The notes under the pieces were generated by a model. That model worked only from the letters and a program-made list of their open reading frames with translations, did not search any database and was not told where the DNA came from. The position numbers and the translations under genes were made by a program. 64,000 bases of DNA, taken from assembly GCF_008520305.1 (NCBI RefSeq), contig NZ_ML703280.1:26154-90153 (forward strand). The letters run 5' to 3'. Source of the stretch: Mesorhizobium sp. SARCC-RB16n. Its GTDB lineage: Bacteria > Pseudomonadota > Alphaproteobacteria > Rhizobiales > Rhizobiaceae. Each line of letters begins with the position of its first letter. The first letter of the stretch is position 1. Shown here piece after piece: positions 34,429-42,603 of this stretch.

Positions 34429-34677
34429 TTAGACAACTGGAGTATCGGCCGCCTCGAGATTGTCTTCTGTTGTGACGCGTTCATGGGTCTCCTGATCGCT
34501 GCGGATGCGATATTGCGGCGAGCCGTCCTTGACCGGCAGTGTGCTCTTGATCTCGAACAGCTCTGTCGTCTTCTCGCGAAGGCCGGTGCGGCTTTTCATG
34601 CGAACAGTCTGGCCCACTGAGAAAAGATGCGAGGGCGTGTCATTGCGCGGGCGTGCATTTTGCTGGAAGCGAATCAT
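34429..34677 (-). CDS. Short hypothetical protein, SH3-like pattern
   Basis: An 82-residue protein: MIRFQQNARPRNDTPSHLFS, VGQTVRMKSRTGLREKTTEL, then FEIKSTLPVKDGSPQYRIRS. The FSVGQTVR and the QYRIRS strands suggest a small SH3-type beta barrel. GGGAGA lies upstream. Its ATG overlaps the stop of the upstream gene by four bases. Confidence 0.65.
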   Translation of the reverse strand: MIRFQQNARPRNDTPSHLFSVGQTVRMKSRTGLREKTTELFEIKSTLPVKDGSPQYRIRSDQETHERVTTEDNLEAADTPVV

Positions 34678-34940
34678 GCGGCATTCTCCCTGTCTTGCCG
34701 AAGCGCCGTTTCGAGTTCGGCGTGGTCGATGGCGACGAGCTGGCTGGTCGGGCTTTTCACGGTTCTTGCCGGCAGATGGATGAAAGTGGCGACGCGGCGC
34801 CAGGCCAGTCGCGATGTGCTGTCGATCAGCTCTTCGTCATGGTCGATGTCGTAGTCGCCAGCCGGCATTGTTCCTGCCAGCCCACCGAGCACGAAGGGTG
34901 CTTCGAAATGCGCGATGGAGCGGGTGGTGCGGCCAGACAT
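34674..34940 (-). CDS. Short hypothetical protein
   Basis: An 88-residue protein: MSGRTTRSIAHFEAPFVLGG, MPAGDYDIDHDEELIDSTSR, LAWRRVATFIHLPARTVKSP. The TMPAGDYDIDHDEE segment is acidic and precedes a beta-type part. It begins the minus-strand run of short genes and overlaps the next gene by four bases (ATGA), so the two are translated together. Family unknown. Confidence 0.65.
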   Translation of the reverse strand: MSGRTTRSIAHFEAPFVLGGLAGTMPAGDYDIDHDEELIDSTSRLAWRRVATFIHLPARTVKSPTSQLVAIDHAELETALRQDRENAA

Positions 34941-35443
34941 TCGTGCCTCGATATCTGTCTCGGCCTGAGCCGAGTTGAAAACAAAGAAGCGGGGACGACT
35001 CCCGCTCTCCTATTTCCGGCAATCGCTGGAAATATGCCTCGTTCGAGAGCTGCCAGTACATCCGTGGTCAGCGATCTCAAGGTTGCCAAGATTGGCCCAA
35101 AGCGATTTCTGTAAAATAGGCCAAATTTGCTGCTTGTTCAAGGCGATTTCCAAAAAACCCCCCGCGCTTATAAAAAATAGATCGCGATGATTATTTGCGA
35201 AAAACTGCCAGATATTCGAAATGTTTCTGGAAAATTATTTAGGAATTTGCTGGAGAGATTGCCCGCATTTCTGGTTTTGTATATTCGCGAAAGAAAAACC
35301 ATGATTTTGACGGAGCTTCGAGGGTAAGGCAATAGCAACCAAGCTGGTCGCCATACATGCCATTGCAGTTGGACCGACCGGCAACCCGATTATCGTCAAG
35401 TTGACCCGGCAGACCATAAGAGGTGACGAGGCGGCAAGGCGAA
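34941..35443. other. AT-rich intergenic region
   Basis: About 500 bases. From 35100 to 35310 the AT content is much higher than elsewhere in the neighbourhood. It should contain the promoter of the short-gene run that starts at 34940. No gene, RNA or repeat could be supported. Confidence 0.4.
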
Positions 35444-37120
35444 CTATTGCCGACACCGATGGGACCCCTTCCTCTTCTCCACCTCCGCTTTCCGCAGCAA
35501 AAACCGCTGGATCTTGCCGCTCGGCGTCTTCGGCAGTTCCGCCACGAAGTCGATCTCGCGGGGATAGGCATGGGCCGAGAGGCGTTTTCTGACATGTTGC
35601 GCCAGTTCCTCGGCCAGTTCCGGGCTGCCTTTGTAGGCAGGGGCCAGGATGACGAAGGCTTTGACGATCTCGGTGCGCTGCGGGTCGGGCACGCCGACCA
35701 CCGCCGCCTCGGTCACCGCGGGATGTTCGATCAGCGCGCTTTCGACGTCGAAGGGGCCGATGCGGTAGCCGGATGAGGTGATGACATCGTCGGCGCGGCC
35801 GATGAAGGAGACCGAGCCGTCCGGCTCGTATTCCACGGTGTCGCCGGTGCGGTAGTAGCCGCCTGAAATGGCTGGGGTCTCCGCCTGGTGATAGCCGCCG
35901 AACCAGCGCAGCGGCGAGTTGGCGATGTCGACGGCTAGCACGCCGGGCTGGTTGGGGCCGAGCTCGTTGCCAGCCTCGTCCAGCACCACCATGCGGTAGC
36001 CCGGCATGGCAAAGCCGGCGGAGCCGGCGCGGACAGGGTGCGCGAGGCCATGGTGGTTGTTGACCATCATGCCGTTCTCGGTCTGGCCGTAATGGTCGTG
36101 GATCGGAGCGGCGAGATGGGCGTCGAACCAGCGGATCACTTCCGGGTTGAGCGGCTCGCCGGCGCTGCTCACAACGCGGAGCCGACCCTTTGCACGCGCC
36201 GCGGCGTCGGGGCCTTCGGCGAGCAGCAGGCGGAAGGCGGTGGGCGAGCCGGCGAGGCTGGTGACGCCGAGCCGCTCGATGACGTCATAGGTGCTCCTGG
36301 CGGTGAAGGCGCCCTCGTTGAAGGTGGTGGCGATACCGAGCAGCAGGGGGCCTGATATGGCGTAGTAGAGGCCGTAGGCCCAGCCCGGGTCGGCGATGTT
36401 CCAGAAGATGTCGTCGGCGCGAAGCCCGATCGCGTCGCGCATATAGGCGCCGAAGGCCATGAGCGCGTTGAGCGGCACCGGCACGCCCTTGGGCAGGCCC
36501 GTGGTGCCCGAGGTCGACATCATCATGAACAGGTCTTCGCCCTTGCGCATCACTGGCTCGCAGTCGGGGGAGGCGGCGGCGAGGGCGGCGCGGAAATCGA
36601 TGTCGCCCGGGGGCAGGGCCTCGCCGGCGCCGAGGATGGTCGCGACAAGCGGAGGGCTCGCGACCTCGTCGAGCTTGCCGCGATTGGCCGGATTGGTCAC
36701 CACCAGCCTAGCGCCGCTGTAGCCGAGGCGATGCTCGATGGCCTTCGGGCCGAAGGCGGTGAACAGCGGCTGGTAGACGGCGCCGATGCGCCAGGCGCCG
36801 AGGATCAGCGCCACAAGTTCGGGGATGCGCGGCAGCATGCCGGCCACGACATCGCCAGGGCCGACGCCCAGCCGCTTCAGCAGATTGCCGACACGGCCGG
36901 ACATGTCGTCGAGATCGTCGAAGGTGAATTCGCTGAGTTCGCCAATGGCGGAGATCGCCCGCAGCGCCAGCCGGTTCTGGCCGATATGGCGGCCGCAGCA
37001 TTCGACATAGGCGTTGATGCCGGTCGCCGGGTCGCCGTCGAGCCTGGCGATCTCATCCTCGATGCGAAAGCGCTGAACGGCGTCCTCATAGCGGGGCAAG
37101 CCGGCTTGTGCGCTGGTCAT
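35444..37120 (-). CDS. Acyl-CoA synthetase (AMP-forming)
   Basis: A 558-residue adenylate-forming enzyme. Key motifs: MMMSTSGTTGLPKGVPV (P-loop), DHYGQTENGMM, YYRTGDTVEYEPDGSVSFIG and RADDVITSSGYRIGPFDVES, with the catalytic Lys in PKTPSGKIQRFLLR. The segment order and WNIADPGWAYGLYY match medium-chain and acetyl-type acyl-CoA synthetases. It activates a carboxylic acid with ATP and CoA; chain length cannot be read. Monocistronic; no fatty-acid genes adjoin it. Confidence 0.88.
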   Translation of the reverse strand: MTSAQAGLPRYEDAVQRFRIEDEIARLDGDPATGINAYVECCGRHIGQNRLALRAISAIGELSEFTFDDLDDMSGRVGNLLKRLGVGPGDVVAGMLPRIPELVALILGAWRIGAVYQPLFTAFGPKAIEHRLGYSGARLVVTNPANRGKLDEVASPPLVATILGAGEALPPGDIDFRAALAAASPDCEPVMRKGEDLFMMMSTSGTTGLPKGVPVPLNALMAFGAYMRDAIGLRADDIFWNIADPGWAYGLYYAISGPLLLGIATTFNEGAFTARSTYDVIERLGVTSLAGSPTAFRLLLAEGPDAAARAKGRLRVVSSAGEPLNPEVIRWFDAHLAAPIHDHYGQTENGMMVNNHHGLAHPVRAGSAGFAMPGYRMVVLDEAGNELGPNQPGVLAVDIANSPLRWFGGYHQAETPAISGGYYRTGDTVEYEPDGSVSFIGRADDVITSSGYRIGPFDVESALIEHPAVTEAAVVGVPDPQRTEIVKAFVILAPAYKGSPELAEELAQHVRKRLSAHAYPREIDFVAELPKTPSGKIQRFLLRKAEVEKRKGSHRCRQ

Positions 37121-37317
37121 GAAAACCCTCCCTGGCGCTGCGCCATCTCCCCATGGCGCGCTGTCGCGGCGACAATGGCATCAGATGGCGCCGATGGGCA
37201 ACGATCGATGCTCGTCCCCTGTCTCTTTGTCGAGAGCGCCGGGCAGGAAGCGCGGGGGCTGAGGACAGGAACGGCTGCTTGCCGCTGGCAGTCTTGTAAC
37301 AGCGGATCTCTCGTCCC

Positions 37318-38592
37318 TTACTTCTTCAGCGGAACGTTGAGCAGGGCGAGCGACATCCCTGCCAACAGGTCGTATGCTCTGCGCATCTCGGCTGTTCCTT
37401 CATCCGTTGTCGTCACGCCGTCCGGACCGGGATTTGACGAGGGCGGCGCGACGGTCGTCATCAGGCCGGTGCTTTTCGTGACTTCGATATAGCAGAACCC
37501 ATGCGAGACCCGATCTCCGATGTGCTGCACGCAACCGAATTCGGCCAGCCGTTTTTCTCCGTTGGTCGTGAACGTTACCTGTGACCTCCTATCGAGGTAA
37601 TCGGCACCGCCTTCCTCGCTCGCCTTCTTGTCGGCCATCGCCTCCATCTGGGCGAATACGTCCGATCCATCGACATGGTAGAGATCGACGACATCCGCCT
37701 CCGGGCTGGCCGGATCGGCCACCGTCGTCGTGCACCTGATCTTGCTGTCGCCCGCCAGGCGGCCGCAGCTGAAAGTGCCCTGGAAGCTGAAACGATCGCT
37801 CGTCTGGCGGTTGATGTTGCCGATGCCTTCCGACAGGGCCCCGTTCAGGGCCTCTTCGTTCACGCCGAATGCCTCAAGCGGGGAGATCGGTATGTTCTGC
37901 GATGTCGATGCCTGCGCGACCTCGGCGCGCGGCGCTGCGGTCTTTGTGTGCCAGTCCGATGTATCGATATTGCGATTTCCCTCCAAAATGGCCGCCACGA
38001 GTGCGCCGGCGCCGCCGAACTTGGCCGTCAGCTGGTCGAGGGTTTTCTCGTCGGGCTCACCGGTGACCGGCAGCCCCGCCTGGGTTTGAAACGACCTTAG
38101 CGCGCTCCGTGTGTCCGATCCCGCGTTGGCGTCGATCCCGCCTTTATAGTAGCCCAGCTTGAGCAACAGGACCTGCGCGTAGAGCGTGCGGTCGAACAGC
38201 GCATTGTCCTCCTGGCTGATGGATTGATTGCGCTCGGAGAAGGTGGTTTGCGTGTGACACAAGCCTTTCACCGTGGTCATGCACACCAGCCCGGCCTCAA
38301 TGCGCGCGTTGACCTCGTTGGAGGTCTCACAGGCCATGCCATAGCCGCCATTGTCGCCGGTGGCGATCGCCCCCCATCCGCCCTGGCATTCCAGGGCCAG
38401 CTGGCAATTGACGCCGCCGGCGTCCTTGCACTGCCCAAGCGCGCATTTGCGCGCGGCTTCCTTGCTTGTGTAGCCCGAGCACCAACCATAGGACTCATCG
38501 TCGCCGAAGAAGATCGCGCCGGCTGCCCGAGTGCTGGTGGGCTCCAACAGGCCAAGCAGAATACAGCCAAGCATGAGGGTAACGCGCTTCAT
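37318..38592 (-). CDS. Secreted protein with DUF4189-like and peptidoglycan-binding domains
   Basis: A 424-residue exported protein. Signal peptide MKRVTLMLGCILLGLLEPTS to RAA. Next a Cys-rich DUF4189-like domain (about 25-100; WCSGYTSKEAARKCALGQCK), then a PG_binding_1 repeat (about 125-180; LKLGYYKGGIDANAGSDTRS, ALRSFQTQAGLPVTG) and a C-terminal region of unknown fold. GGAGG seven bases upstream gives ATG 38592. A role at the cell wall is likely; no catalytic motif is evident. Confidence 0.75.
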   Translation of the reverse strand: MKRVTLMLGCILLGLLEPTSTRAAGAIFFGDDESYGWCSGYTSKEAARKCALGQCKDAGGVNCQLALECQGGWGAIATGDNGGYGMACETSNEVNARIEAGLVCMTTVKGLCHTQTTFSERNQSISQEDNALFDRTLYAQVLLLKLGYYKGGIDANAGSDTRSALRSFQTQAGLPVTGEPDEKTLDQLTAKFGGAGALVAAILEGNRNIDTSDWHTKTAAPRAEVAQASTSQNIPISPLEAFGVNEEALNGALSEGIGNINRQTSDRFSFQGTFSCGRLAGDSKIRCTTTVADPASPEADVVDLYHVDGSDVFAQMEAMADKKASEEGGADYLDRRSQVTFTTNGEKRLAEFGCVQHIGDRVSHGFCYIEVTKSTGLMTTVAPPSSNPGPDGVTTTDEGTAEMRRAYDLLAGMSLALLNVPLKK

Positions 38593-38921
38593 CGCAGCCT
38601 CCGATTTCCATTTCCGAGCATTCTCGGCAGGGTGTGACGGCGGCGGCTGCGTTCCGCGATGCCGCAGCCAAACGGGAAATGCCATTCAAGCGTCCGGAGC
38701 ATCGAGCTGCTCATGGCGACCAGGCCTGACCAAGTCCGCCTTTCGCGGCCTGGTCTTGGGAGCAAGGCGTATTTTGCCTTGCCAGGCATCATCTCACGGC
38801 GGCCGGCTCACGTCCCCCTTCATAGTGATGAAGACAGCTGCATTTGCGATGCCTCGATGTCGGTCCGGCGGCGGCCATGCCGAATATATCGGATGCACCG
38901 GGCAGGAGGCGTGGGAGGGCG

Positions 38922-39173
38922 ATGACGCACATCCTGGCCAAGGAACTTGGCGCGCGCCGGATCACTGTCAACGCGGTGGCGCCCGGACCGGTCGAGACGG
39001 CGCTGTTCACGGACGGCAAGAGCGCCGCGCAGATCGAGGCCATCGAAAAAATGATCCCGCTCGGCCGCCTTGGCCAGCCCGACGACATTGCCGGCCTAGT
39101 CTCGTTTCTGGCCGGGCCGGACAGTGGCTGGGTCAATGGACAAATCATCCGCGCCAATGGCGGCGTGATCTGA
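38922..39173 (+). pseudogene. Fragment of a short-chain dehydrogenase (C-terminal third)
   Basis: The 83 residues AMTHILAKELGARRITVNAV, APGPVETALFTDGKSAAQIE and FLAGPDSGWVNGQIIRANGG are the end of a 3-oxoacyl reductase-type SDR. The cofactor loop and the catalytic Tyr-x-x-x-Lys are absent, and the upstream DNA (38690-38920) does not encode them in any frame I could follow. A GGAGG-like tract precedes the ATG, so a peptide could still be made. Most probably a deletion remnant. Confidence 0.7.
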
Positions 39174-39262
39174 AGGAGGCAGGCCGCTGCTGCTGCGGCG
39201 GCCTTGCCGATCTGTTCCATCCCAAACCGGAAATCCAACCTTGAGAAGATAAGGAAAAAATC

Positions 39263-39475
39263 ATGCCATTCGCCAACATCAAGATGCCGCAGGCGGCTCT
39301 CTCAAAGGCGCAGAAGGAAGACCTCATCCATCGCACCACAGCCATGTTCGTCGACTTTTTCGGCGAGGGCGTGCGGCCCTATACGATGGTGCTGGTGGAG
39401 GAGATCGCCGACGGCGGCTATGGCCGCGCCGACGAGGTGTTCATCGTGCCGGAAGCTTTTCGCGCCAAGGAGTAA
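39263..39475 (+). CDS. Tautomerase family protein (4-oxalocrotonate tautomerase-like)
   Basis: A 70-residue protein that begins Met-Pro (MPFANIKMPQAALSKAQKED), leaving Pro1 as the catalytic base after methionine removal. It continues RPYTMVLVEEIADGGYGRAD. The 4-OT group uses Pro1 to isomerise enols, and some members have dehalogenase or unknown activity. It follows the SDR fragment by 90 bases and meets the convergent SDR gene. Confidence 0.8.
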   Translation: MPFANIKMPQAALSKAQKEDLIHRTTAMFVDFFGEGVRPYTMVLVEEIADGGYGRADEVFIVPEAFRAKE

Positions 39476-39479
39476 GCCT

Positions 39480-40295
39480 TCAGGCCGGCAGGTTCATCTG
39501 TTTTCGAAGGCTTTTGTCGAAAGCACTCGCTGGAACAAACCGTCGCAGCAGGTACAGGCGACGCGCCTGCTTGCTGGCGGGATAACGCAGCTTCGGCGAT
39601 GTCGCCGTGGCCGCGGTGACGACGGCCTGGCCGACGATCTCAGGTGGATCGCCGGCCTCGATCGCGCTGTTCCAGACCGCGGTCGCCGTTGCCCGCGCCT
39701 GATCATAGACACTCATCATCCTGTCCGGCTTCGTCGCATTGTGGTCGAGAGCCGTGCGGGTGAACGCGGGTTCGACCAGCAGGACGCGAATGCCGAAGGG
39801 GCGGACCTCATGATCCAGCGATTCGGAATAGCCCTCGACTGCATGTTTCGTGGATGTATAGAGCGCGCTGAAGGGGCTGGGGACGAAGCCGACGACCGAG
39901 CTGATGTTGACGATGCGGCCGCTGCCCTGGCTTCGCATGATCGGCAGCACCTCGTTTGTGACGCGGATGAGGCCGAAGACGTTGACGTCGAAAAGGGCTT
40001 TTGCCTGTTCGACCGACGATTCTTCCGCACCCGCGATCAGGGCATTGCCGGCATTGTTGACCAGCAGGTCTATGCGCCCGGCCTGGCTTATGACCTCCGA
40101 CACCATGCGTGCGACGGAGTCCGCGTCGGTCACGTCGCAGCTCAGCATGGTGATCCCTGGCGGTGACCCGGCTGTGGCTTTCCGGCTCGTGCCGAAGACG
40201 CGGTAGCCTGCCGACAGAAGGGCCTTGGCCGTCGCAAGCCCGATGCCGCCCGCTGCTCCGGTGACGACGGCGACGCCGCGATCTTTGTTGCTCAT
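39480..40295 (-). CDS. Short-chain dehydrogenase/reductase
   Basis: A complete 271-residue SDR: cofactor loop VVTGAAGGIGLATAKALLSA, NNAG motif LLVNNAGNALIAG, catalytic Ser in NISSVVGFVPSPFSALYTST and Tyr-x-x-x-Lys YTSTKHAVEGYS. The extended C-terminal part (about 230-271) is basic. Acts as NAD(P)H-dependent oxidoreductase in the cytosol; substrate unknown. It lies downstream of the YCII gene on the same strand, probably the same operon under HxlR control. Confidence 0.87.
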   Translation of the reverse strand: MSNKDRGVAVVTGAAGGIGLATAKALLSAGYRVFGTSRKATAGSPPGITMLSCDVTDADSVARMVSEVISQAGRIDLLVNNAGNALIAGAEESSVEQAKALFDVNVFGLIRVTNEVLPIMRSQGSGRIVNISSVVGFVPSPFSALYTSTKHAVEGYSESLDHEVRPFGIRVLLVEPAFTRTALDHNATKPDRMMSVYDQARATATAVWNSAIEAGDPPEIVGQAVVTAATATSPKLRYPASKQARRLYLLRRFVPASAFDKSLRKQMNLPA

Positions 40296-40350
40296 TTCAA
40301 TATCCTTCGAGATGCACGATCAAAGCCATGGCGCTTGTGCCGACGCATTG

Positions 40351-40647
40351 TCAGCCACGTACGCTCAGGTGAAGCATGGGGTGATGTTCGTAATGGCCGG
40401 CGCCATTCCTCACGATGGGGTCCTGCGAGGTTATCGTCTGGATGTCCTGGTCATCGCCGATCCGGTAGAGCGACAGGCCGTAGCCGCCGCCCGGATCCAT
40501 CACCGGCCCATGAGCGACGATCAGTCCGCGATCGAGCAGCTCGTCCAAAAAGGCGCCATGCTGCTTCATCCATTCCCGCTCGTCGCCGGTCATGGTCGCA
40601 AGAAAGTCGGCGCGGGGCGGGATGTACTTGCATAGATAGAACTTCAT
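40351..40647 (-). CDS. YCII-related protein
   Basis: A 98-residue protein: MKFYLCKYIPPRADFLATMT, RGLIVAHGPVMDPGGGYGLS and the end IVRNGAGHYEHHPMLHL. The ferredoxin-like YCII fold; members are small dimeric proteins, some with hydrolytic activity. First gene of the minus-strand unit, divergent from the HxlR regulator with operator-like repeats between. Confidence 0.78.
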   Translation of the reverse strand: MKFYLCKYIPPRADFLATMTGDEREWMKQHGAFLDELLDRGLIVAHGPVMDPGGGYGLSLYRIGDDQDIQTITSQDPIVRNGAGHYEHHPMLHLSVRG

Positions 40648-40717
40648 TTTGGACTCCAGCGGCGCGGTGACCGGCCTTCACCTTCACTTTTCGGTGGAAC
40701 GGCCTCGCGACGTCGGA

Positions 40718-40746
40718 TACTATCAAATTAATAGTAAGTCACTATC
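40718..40746. promoter_or_regulatory. Operator-like repeats between YCII and HxlR genes
   Basis: TACTAT (40718-40723) and ATAGTA (40731-40736) form an inverted repeat around seven bases, and a further ACTATC half-site follows at 40741. The AT-rich repeats sit just before the HxlR start at 40761, where an autoregulating HxlR protein would bind. Confidence 0.55.
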
Positions 40747-40760
40747 AAAATGGTATCGAT

Positions 40761-41213
40761 GTGAAGAATCTTTCCGACCAGCCCTGTTTGATCGCCCGCA
40801 GCCTCGGCTCGGTGGGCGATACCTGGAGCATGCTGATCATGCGCGACGCCCATGCGGGGCTCAGCCGTTTCGACGAGTTTCGCAAGAACCTCGGCATCGC
40901 CCCGACGATGCTGACCAGCCGGTTGGCAACCCTCACGGACGAGGGGCTGCTGGAGAAACGGCGATATTCAGAGCGGCCGCCACGCGATGAATATGTGCTG
41001 ACCCAGGCCGGTCGGGATTTGCTTCCCGTGCTGTTCTCGCTCGCCGCATGGGGGGGCAAGCACCGGGGTGGTGGCAATTTCACCCGGTTCTTCGACGCCG
41101 AGACAGGAACCGAAATCGACCCCGTCAGCATCGATCGCGGAACCGGGGCGCCGATCGGCAGCCGTCCCATCCAGATCGTGATGCCCAAGGTCCCTGACGA
41201 GCCGTCGGACTGA
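40761..41213 (+). CDS. HxlR-family transcriptional regulator
   Basis: A 150-residue regulator from a GTG start. The winged HTH (about 8-100) has the family pattern GSVGDTWSMLIMRDAHAGLS, RFDEFRKNLGIAPTMLTSRL, LATLTDEGLLEKRRY. The C-terminal 45 residues form an acidic extension. HxlR proteins respond to aldehydes, quinones or oxidants and control adjacent reductases, consistent with the divergent YCII-SDR pair. Confidence 0.87.
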   Translation: MKNLSDQPCLIARSLGSVGDTWSMLIMRDAHAGLSRFDEFRKNLGIAPTMLTSRLATLTDEGLLEKRRYSERPPRDEYVLTQAGRDLLPVLFSLAAWGGKHRGGGNFTRFFDAETGTEIDPVSIDRGTGAPIGSRPIQIVMPKVPDEPSD

Positions 41214-41280
41214 CCGGTTGCGCAGCCTCCGCTCCGGATATCTCGCTCGGCCTGACAGGGAATTTGGGGGCCTTGTCGGA

Positions 41281-42192
41281 TCATCCGCTCTTCTTCGCGC
41301 CGACCCAATCAGCCGCGATCTCGGCGAACAGCCAGTCACGGAAGGCCCTGACCTTTTTCTGGCGCAGCGCGCCTTCGGGATAGACGACGTAGTAGCTGGC
41401 GGCTGATTTCAGCGCGAGGTCGAAGGGCCGGACCAGCCGCCCCGCCGCGAGATCGGCCGAGACCAGCGCACTGCGGCCGAGCAGCACGCCTTCGCCGTGC
41501 ACGGCGGCCTCGACGGCGAAGGTGGCGGAATCGAAGCGCACGCCGCGTTTGGAGTCGATGCCTTCGACGCCGGCCTGTTCAAGCCATGTCGCCCAGTCGA
41601 TGCGGAAGGCGTCGTGGATCAATTTGTGATGCCTCAAATCGTTCGGCTGCCGCAACGGATGCTCGCCTTGCAGGAACTCCGGGCTGCAGACAGGGAAGAC
41701 CTCCTCGTCGGCGAGGAATTCCGCCGTCACTCCGCTATAGCCGCCGCGCCCGTAGCGGATGGATATGTCGATGCCGTCGCTCACGAAATCGGCCAGCACG
41801 CCCGAGGTCGCCAGTCGCACGTCGATGTCGGGATTAGCGCGATGGAAGCGGTGCAGCCTCGGCACCAGCCAGCGGCCAGCGAAACCATCCGAGGTGCTGA
41901 CGTTGAGGATGCGCGTCGAGCGGTCCGGCGTGGCGGCGATGGTGGCGGCGGCGATCTGGTCGAGCGCCTTGCCGACCTCTGCCGCATAGGCCGCGCCGAC
42001 AGCGGTGAGGTGCACGGAGCGCGTGCCGCGATCGAAGAGCTGAATGCCCAGCCTGTCCTCGATGTTGCGGATCGCCCGGCTGACCGCGCCATGGGTGAGG
42101 TTGAGCTCTTCGGCGGCCTTGGAGAAACTCAAATGCCTGGCTGCCGCGTCGAAGGCGGGCAAAGCGGTGAGGGGCGGCAATCTGCGCGGCAT
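41281..42192 (-). CDS. LysR-family regulator, GcvA-like
   Basis: A 303-residue regulator: HTH LPAFDAAARHLSFSKAAEEL, NLTHGAVSRAIRNIEDRLGI and effector domain (about 90-300) with VSTSDGFAGRWLVPRLHRFH. The wording is that of the GcvA/AmpR branch. It is divergent from the DUF1127-NmrA operon; a perfect palindrome lies ten bases before its own start. Confidence 0.87.
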   Translation of the reverse strand: MPRRLPPLTALPAFDAAARHLSFSKAAEELNLTHGAVSRAIRNIEDRLGIQLFDRGTRSVHLTAVGAAYAAEVGKALDQIAAATIAATPDRSTRILNVSTSDGFAGRWLVPRLHRFHRANPDIDVRLATSGVLADFVSDGIDISIRYGRGGYSGVTAEFLADEEVFPVCSPEFLQGEHPLRQPNDLRHHKLIHDAFRIDWATWLEQAGVEGIDSKRGVRFDSATFAVEAAVHGEGVLLGRSALVSADLAAGRLVRPFDLALKSAASYYVVYPEGALRQKKVRAFRDWLFAEIAADWVGAKKSG

Positions 42193-42201
42193 AGTTCTAC
42201 C

Positions 42202-42218
42202 TGTGAGCGTTGCTCACA
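42202..42218. promoter_or_regulatory. LysR operator palindrome
   Basis: TGTGAGC (42202-42208), three bases, GCTCACA (42212-42218), perfectly paired. A second half-site, TGTGAGCAA, occurs at 42332-42340, upstream of the DUF1127 gene. The two positions fit control of both divergent units by the LysR protein. Confidence 0.6.
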
Positions 42219-42405
42219 AATCCTGCACAAAGAGTCGTTTGTCGTCCAGCCCCGAATGACCCAATATTCAGGCGTACCAAGCATCCGCACCGGCCTTCCG
42301 GTTCATCGATGCGCTGAATCGACCAGACAAGTGTGAGCAATCGTCATGCTCGCCCAGTGGGCGACATCGGCAAGCTTGCGCCCAGTGAAACACAGGAGAC
42401 GGACA

Positions 42406-42603
42406 ATGACCTTGACCCTTCGACCCATCGGCGCCGCGATGAGCGGCCTTGCCATGCGAAGCGCGGCAGCCTTCGAGCGCCGCCGCACGCTGCACCAGAT
42501 CGCCCGGCTTTCCGACCGCCGTTTGCATGACATCGGCCTGGAACGCGACTGGGACGGCTCCATCCTTGCTAACGGAATCCTGGGCAACGGGAGGGGGATA
42601 TGA
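42406..42603 (+). CDS. DUF1127 family small protein
   Basis: A 65-residue protein whose second half, RTLHQIARLSDRRLHDIGLE, is the Arg-rich DUF1127 motif. In alphaproteobacteria such proteins bind RNA or regulate sRNA turnover and phosphate or nitrogen balance (known from Agrobacterium and Rhodobacter). AGGAGA six bases upstream gives the start. Its stop overlaps the start of the NmrA gene by four bases. Confidence 0.8.
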   Translation: MTLTLRPIGAAMSGLAMRSAAAFERRRTLHQIARLSDRRLHDIGLERDWDGSILANGILGNGRGI

